A DNA stretch of 64,000 nucleotides, taken from Chaenocephalus aceratus (lineage: Eukaryota > Chordata > Actinopteri > Perciformes > Channichthyidae). Positions 61,249 through 64,000 of this stretch are shown here, piece after piece. The translations under genes and the position numbers were made by a program. The DNA is taken from assembly GCA_023974075.1 (NCBI GenBank), contig CM043793.1, positions 7,806,788 through 7,870,787 on the forward strand, written 5' to 3'. The notes beneath the pieces were generated by a model. The model saw only the letters and a list, made by a program, of their open reading frames with translations, did no database searches and had not been told where the DNA came from. Positions within the stretch are counted from its first letter, which is position 1; every line of letters starts with the position of its first letter.

Positions 61249-61304
61249 GTGTGTTGTACAGTGTGTAGATGTGTGTTGTAAAGTGTGTAGGTGTGTGTTG
61301 TAAA
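61249..61304 (+). repeat. 22-bp GT-rich minisatellite, split by the hAT insertion
   Basis: Units gtgtgttgtacagtgtgtag+at and gtgtgttgtaaagtgtgtag+gt, then a partial unit that resumes at 62355-62383 after the inserted element. Confidence 0.8.
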
Positions 61305-62354
61305 TAGTGCTGTCAAAATTATCGCGTTAACGGCGGTAATTAATTTTTTGAATTAATTGCGTTAACATATTTAACGCATTTAACGCATGTGCATAATGGC
61401 CCGCCCCATACGTGCCACCAGTGGCAGCGCTGGGGTATGGCTGGGGTAGGCTACACCCATACCAAGAAATGGCTTAGCCCCACCATGAAAAATGATGTTA
61501 AAGTAAGCAAAATAAAGTCTGCCAACTCGCGCGGAGTAAATTGCACAGACAGCAGTAAGACTGATTTCAGTAGCCACGGTTTTGAAAACTTTTGTCACGT
61601 AGTGATCGTCTTCTCAATAGAACATCTTTGATAACGGCGTGGTGTTGTTGCAGGAAGTCCCGACGGAGAATACTTTTGCTGTAGTACAGGGCAGAGCCAT
61701 ATAATAGTAATAATATGGCTCTGGTACAGGGGTGCACATAACTGGTACACAGGTTATGTGCGTAATCTGAAATGCGTACCGTCACTTGCGTCACAAAGCG
61801 CATTTGCGTACCGACGTACTTGTGAAGCTTTTCCAGAAGGCGGTTGGATCACCGGACGACAGAGTCGGTCTCCGTGTGCACAGACAGGGCTGCTGTTAAC
61901 GTCGGTCTGTACAACGGAACTGTGCCAAAACTACGCCAACCGGCTGCGGAGGGAGATCCCCTCTTCACTGGAGAACTGCGCTAAAACAGCTGATCACAAC
62001 GTTCACACTCTTTGGTAATGAAGTACTCCACTAGCCCGCCCCCCCCTCTGTCGACTTTCCTGAAGTACTCCCCCGTTGAATCAACACGTAATGAATTAAG
62101 ACCCCACGGTTTGATGATTGATAGGTGTGTGGGTTGTCTTTCATTTTGACATGCAGAACATTTTTATAATAAACATACATACTGTATGTTAAATGGATAT
62201 ATCCGCCTTCTTTCATTTATCTTTCCATTCCCAAAACAATATACATAAATAAATGGCATATTTTGGACATAGTTCGAATGGTGATTAATCATGATTAATT
62301 AATTTTTAAGCTGTGATTAATCTGATTAAAAATTTTAATCGTTTGACAGCCCTA
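61305..62354. mobile_element. hAT-type element with perfect 8-bp target duplication
   Basis: Left tagtgctgtcaaaattat and right attttaatcgtttgacagccc+ta are inverted-like ends of a common fish hAT group. gttgtaaa flanks both sides (61297-61304, 62355-62362). The 1050-bp interior has no intact transposase. Confidence 0.85.
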
Positions 62355-62385
62355 GTTGTAAAGTGTGTAGGTGTGCGTAGATGCG

Positions 62386-64000
62386 GCGGACAGACGGGTC
62401 TCAGTTGGTTTGGTTTCCTCTGCATACTTTTAATAATTGTAAATACAGCTTTTGGCCTGTAATTTCATTTCTCCATTGTAGCGACCAGAGAGGGGGGAGG
62501 ATATATCCAGTCAGTCTCTGATAGTGTTATGTTATTATGAGAGCGCTCTGATACTTGTTTGATTCTGAAATCGTATATTTATATAAATATATATATAAAT
62601 ATATATGTGTGTGTATATTTCCGCATCTGTAGCCTGTTATTGTCTCATTATACCACACTGTCAATGATTTAAAACAGCCTGTCCTCCGACAAAAAACAAC
62701 CATATATAGGTCGATTGTTCAGCAGCTTAATACGACCCAGAGTCACATTTGAAAGTGTAGCACCTCTAGTGGTCGTGTAAGAAACAACATGCTCCCGTTG
62801 ATCGCAAATGCTCCGGAGGGTCGTTTATTCACAAATAACCCTCTCTGGAAAATCCTAAATTGTAGGATAGTTTGGCCATTCAAATGCTTTTTTATTAGAT
62901 TTCTAGCGAGAAGTGTATATTGTACTTTTATAATCTATGTCCAGTGGATGTGTAGGATCTATAGTTTGATAGATATTACGAAGATGATTTGAGGTCTCGC
63001 CAGGAGAACGTGTAAAGTTACCGTCAACCCTCACAGGGTGAAAACAGTATTTCTGGTCTTGAAGTATTCCCCTCACTGTCAAATGATTACACAGTGATAT
63101 CTGCATTACTCATCCACTAAAAAACATCAGTTTATCCTTGTTAATTACACAATATTGATTGGTCTAAATTGTGTACAATGCTTTTGTGTGTTTAACCTTC
63201 GATTCGGAGAAACAAATTGTTTTTTCGGAGTTTAGACACTACAGAGTTTCCGAAGAAACAACACTACCCAGAATCCCCAGCTATCATTTAGGATTACAAC
63301 ATCCACCTTGCTTTACAAACCCTGTGACTAGTCCTCAAGCTCTGTGATTGGATGTTGGAGTGGCAGTGCGACAAGGTTACGCCGTGTGTCAAACAGCTCT
63401 TTGAAATGGAATAGAACCACGGCAGACTATCCAAAACTGGACTCGGATGGGTCCAGCCCACTAGGCGGTGCGAGTTAAAAAACCAGTGGTCTAGTTAATA
63501 AAACATAATAATATCAAACATAATATTACTATTAACTTTATTGTGAAATTAAAACATAACGGTAAAGAAATAGAGTTTCAGTCTCTCGATTTGAAGCTTA
63601 TGCATTGTACCATGAACCTGTATAGACCTGTAACAGTCAACTGCATGAGGAGTTGGAAAGGTAGTTCAGAAAATCAGTAATATCTTTAAAAAGTACAAGT
63701 CCCTTTCTATCAGCTGTGCACCGTTATGGTGTAAATACAGCCTATCTACTAATTGGATCAAATATAAAAGTCAGCCGAATTAGTGTTGATACTGCAAGGA
63801 GACTTATTGTGTGAAAAGAAATGGAAGATGTTGTTTAATTGTTGATATATTTATGATCCACGTCACATTTTCAGTTTCGGCGGCATTTCTTCCAGTTTGT
63901 CCAGAAGTCTTCTCATCAGGGCTCTATAAATACAGAACTACGGCAGATGTGTAATATTTAATGCAGCCGAAACCGTGTATTACAATGCCATTATGTGATG
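62386..64000. other. End of window, adamtsl2 intron or beyond, nothing recognised
   Basis: A TATA/TGTG microsatellite at about 62576-62620 is the only distinct feature. No exon of adamtsl2 was found. Confidence 0.4.

Overview
The window is vertebrate chromosomal DNA, almost certainly from a ray-finned (teleost) fish. It shows spliced genes with GT-AG introns, a dense load of fish-type transposons (Tc1-like, hAT, piggyBac, PIF/Harbinger-like, L2-like LINEs) and long CA, GT and CTGT microsatellites. Most of the open frames are repeat-derived. I could place three real gene segments.

Layout. (1) 1-3250: the last four exons of an unrecognised plus-strand gene; stop codon at 3213-3215 and AATAAA at 3244. 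(2) 3376-13660: transposon graveyard with fold-back LINE, Harbinger-like and Tc1-like relics, a LINE that has lost its RT core, and a 1.1-kb inverted-repeat element. (3) 13663-19950: mymk (myomaker, tmem8c) on the minus strand, six coding exons from 19646 down to 14664, with a TATA box and two CAGCTG E-boxes upstream. (4) 19950-44190: a 25-kb divergent intergenic/5' region with a piggyBac MITE, a 0.5-kb CTGT/CCGT array, a nearly intact Tc1-like element, a hAT transposase relic, a solo LTR, a hAT MITE and a CA-flanked block. It also holds a candidate non-coding exon at 27370-27488 that could belong to adamtsl2. (5) 44191-54527: the first nine coding exons of adamtsl2 (ADAMTS-like 2) on the plus strand, about 419 residues; the rest lies beyond the window. 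(6) 54528-64000: inside the following intron, filled with hAT elements, MITEs and a minisatellite.

mymk encodes the multipass plasma-membrane protein that drives myoblast fusion. adamtsl2 encodes a secreted extracellular-matrix glycoprotein that binds fibrillin/LTBP microfibrils. From memory, the two genes are divergent neighbours on human 9q34.2, so the arrangement looks like ancient synteny. I see no evidence that they share a pathway.

The strongest unusual observation is in mymk. The protein does not end at the cysteine cluster that closes mammalian and zebrafish Myomaker. The codon for the usual last Val lies inside a consensus splice donor (GTACGT) that joins in frame to an extra exon of 78 codons. 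That exon carries a 12-bp coding minisatellite (K-D-K-T repeats) and gives a predicted protein of 297 residues instead of about 220. Other points worth a second look are two LINE copies with inverted 5' ends, a three-deep transposon nest in adamtsl2 intron 1, a hAT insertion whose empty site survives in a paralogous repeat 9 kb away, and loss of the O-fucose acceptor in the first TSP1 repeat of adamtsl2.
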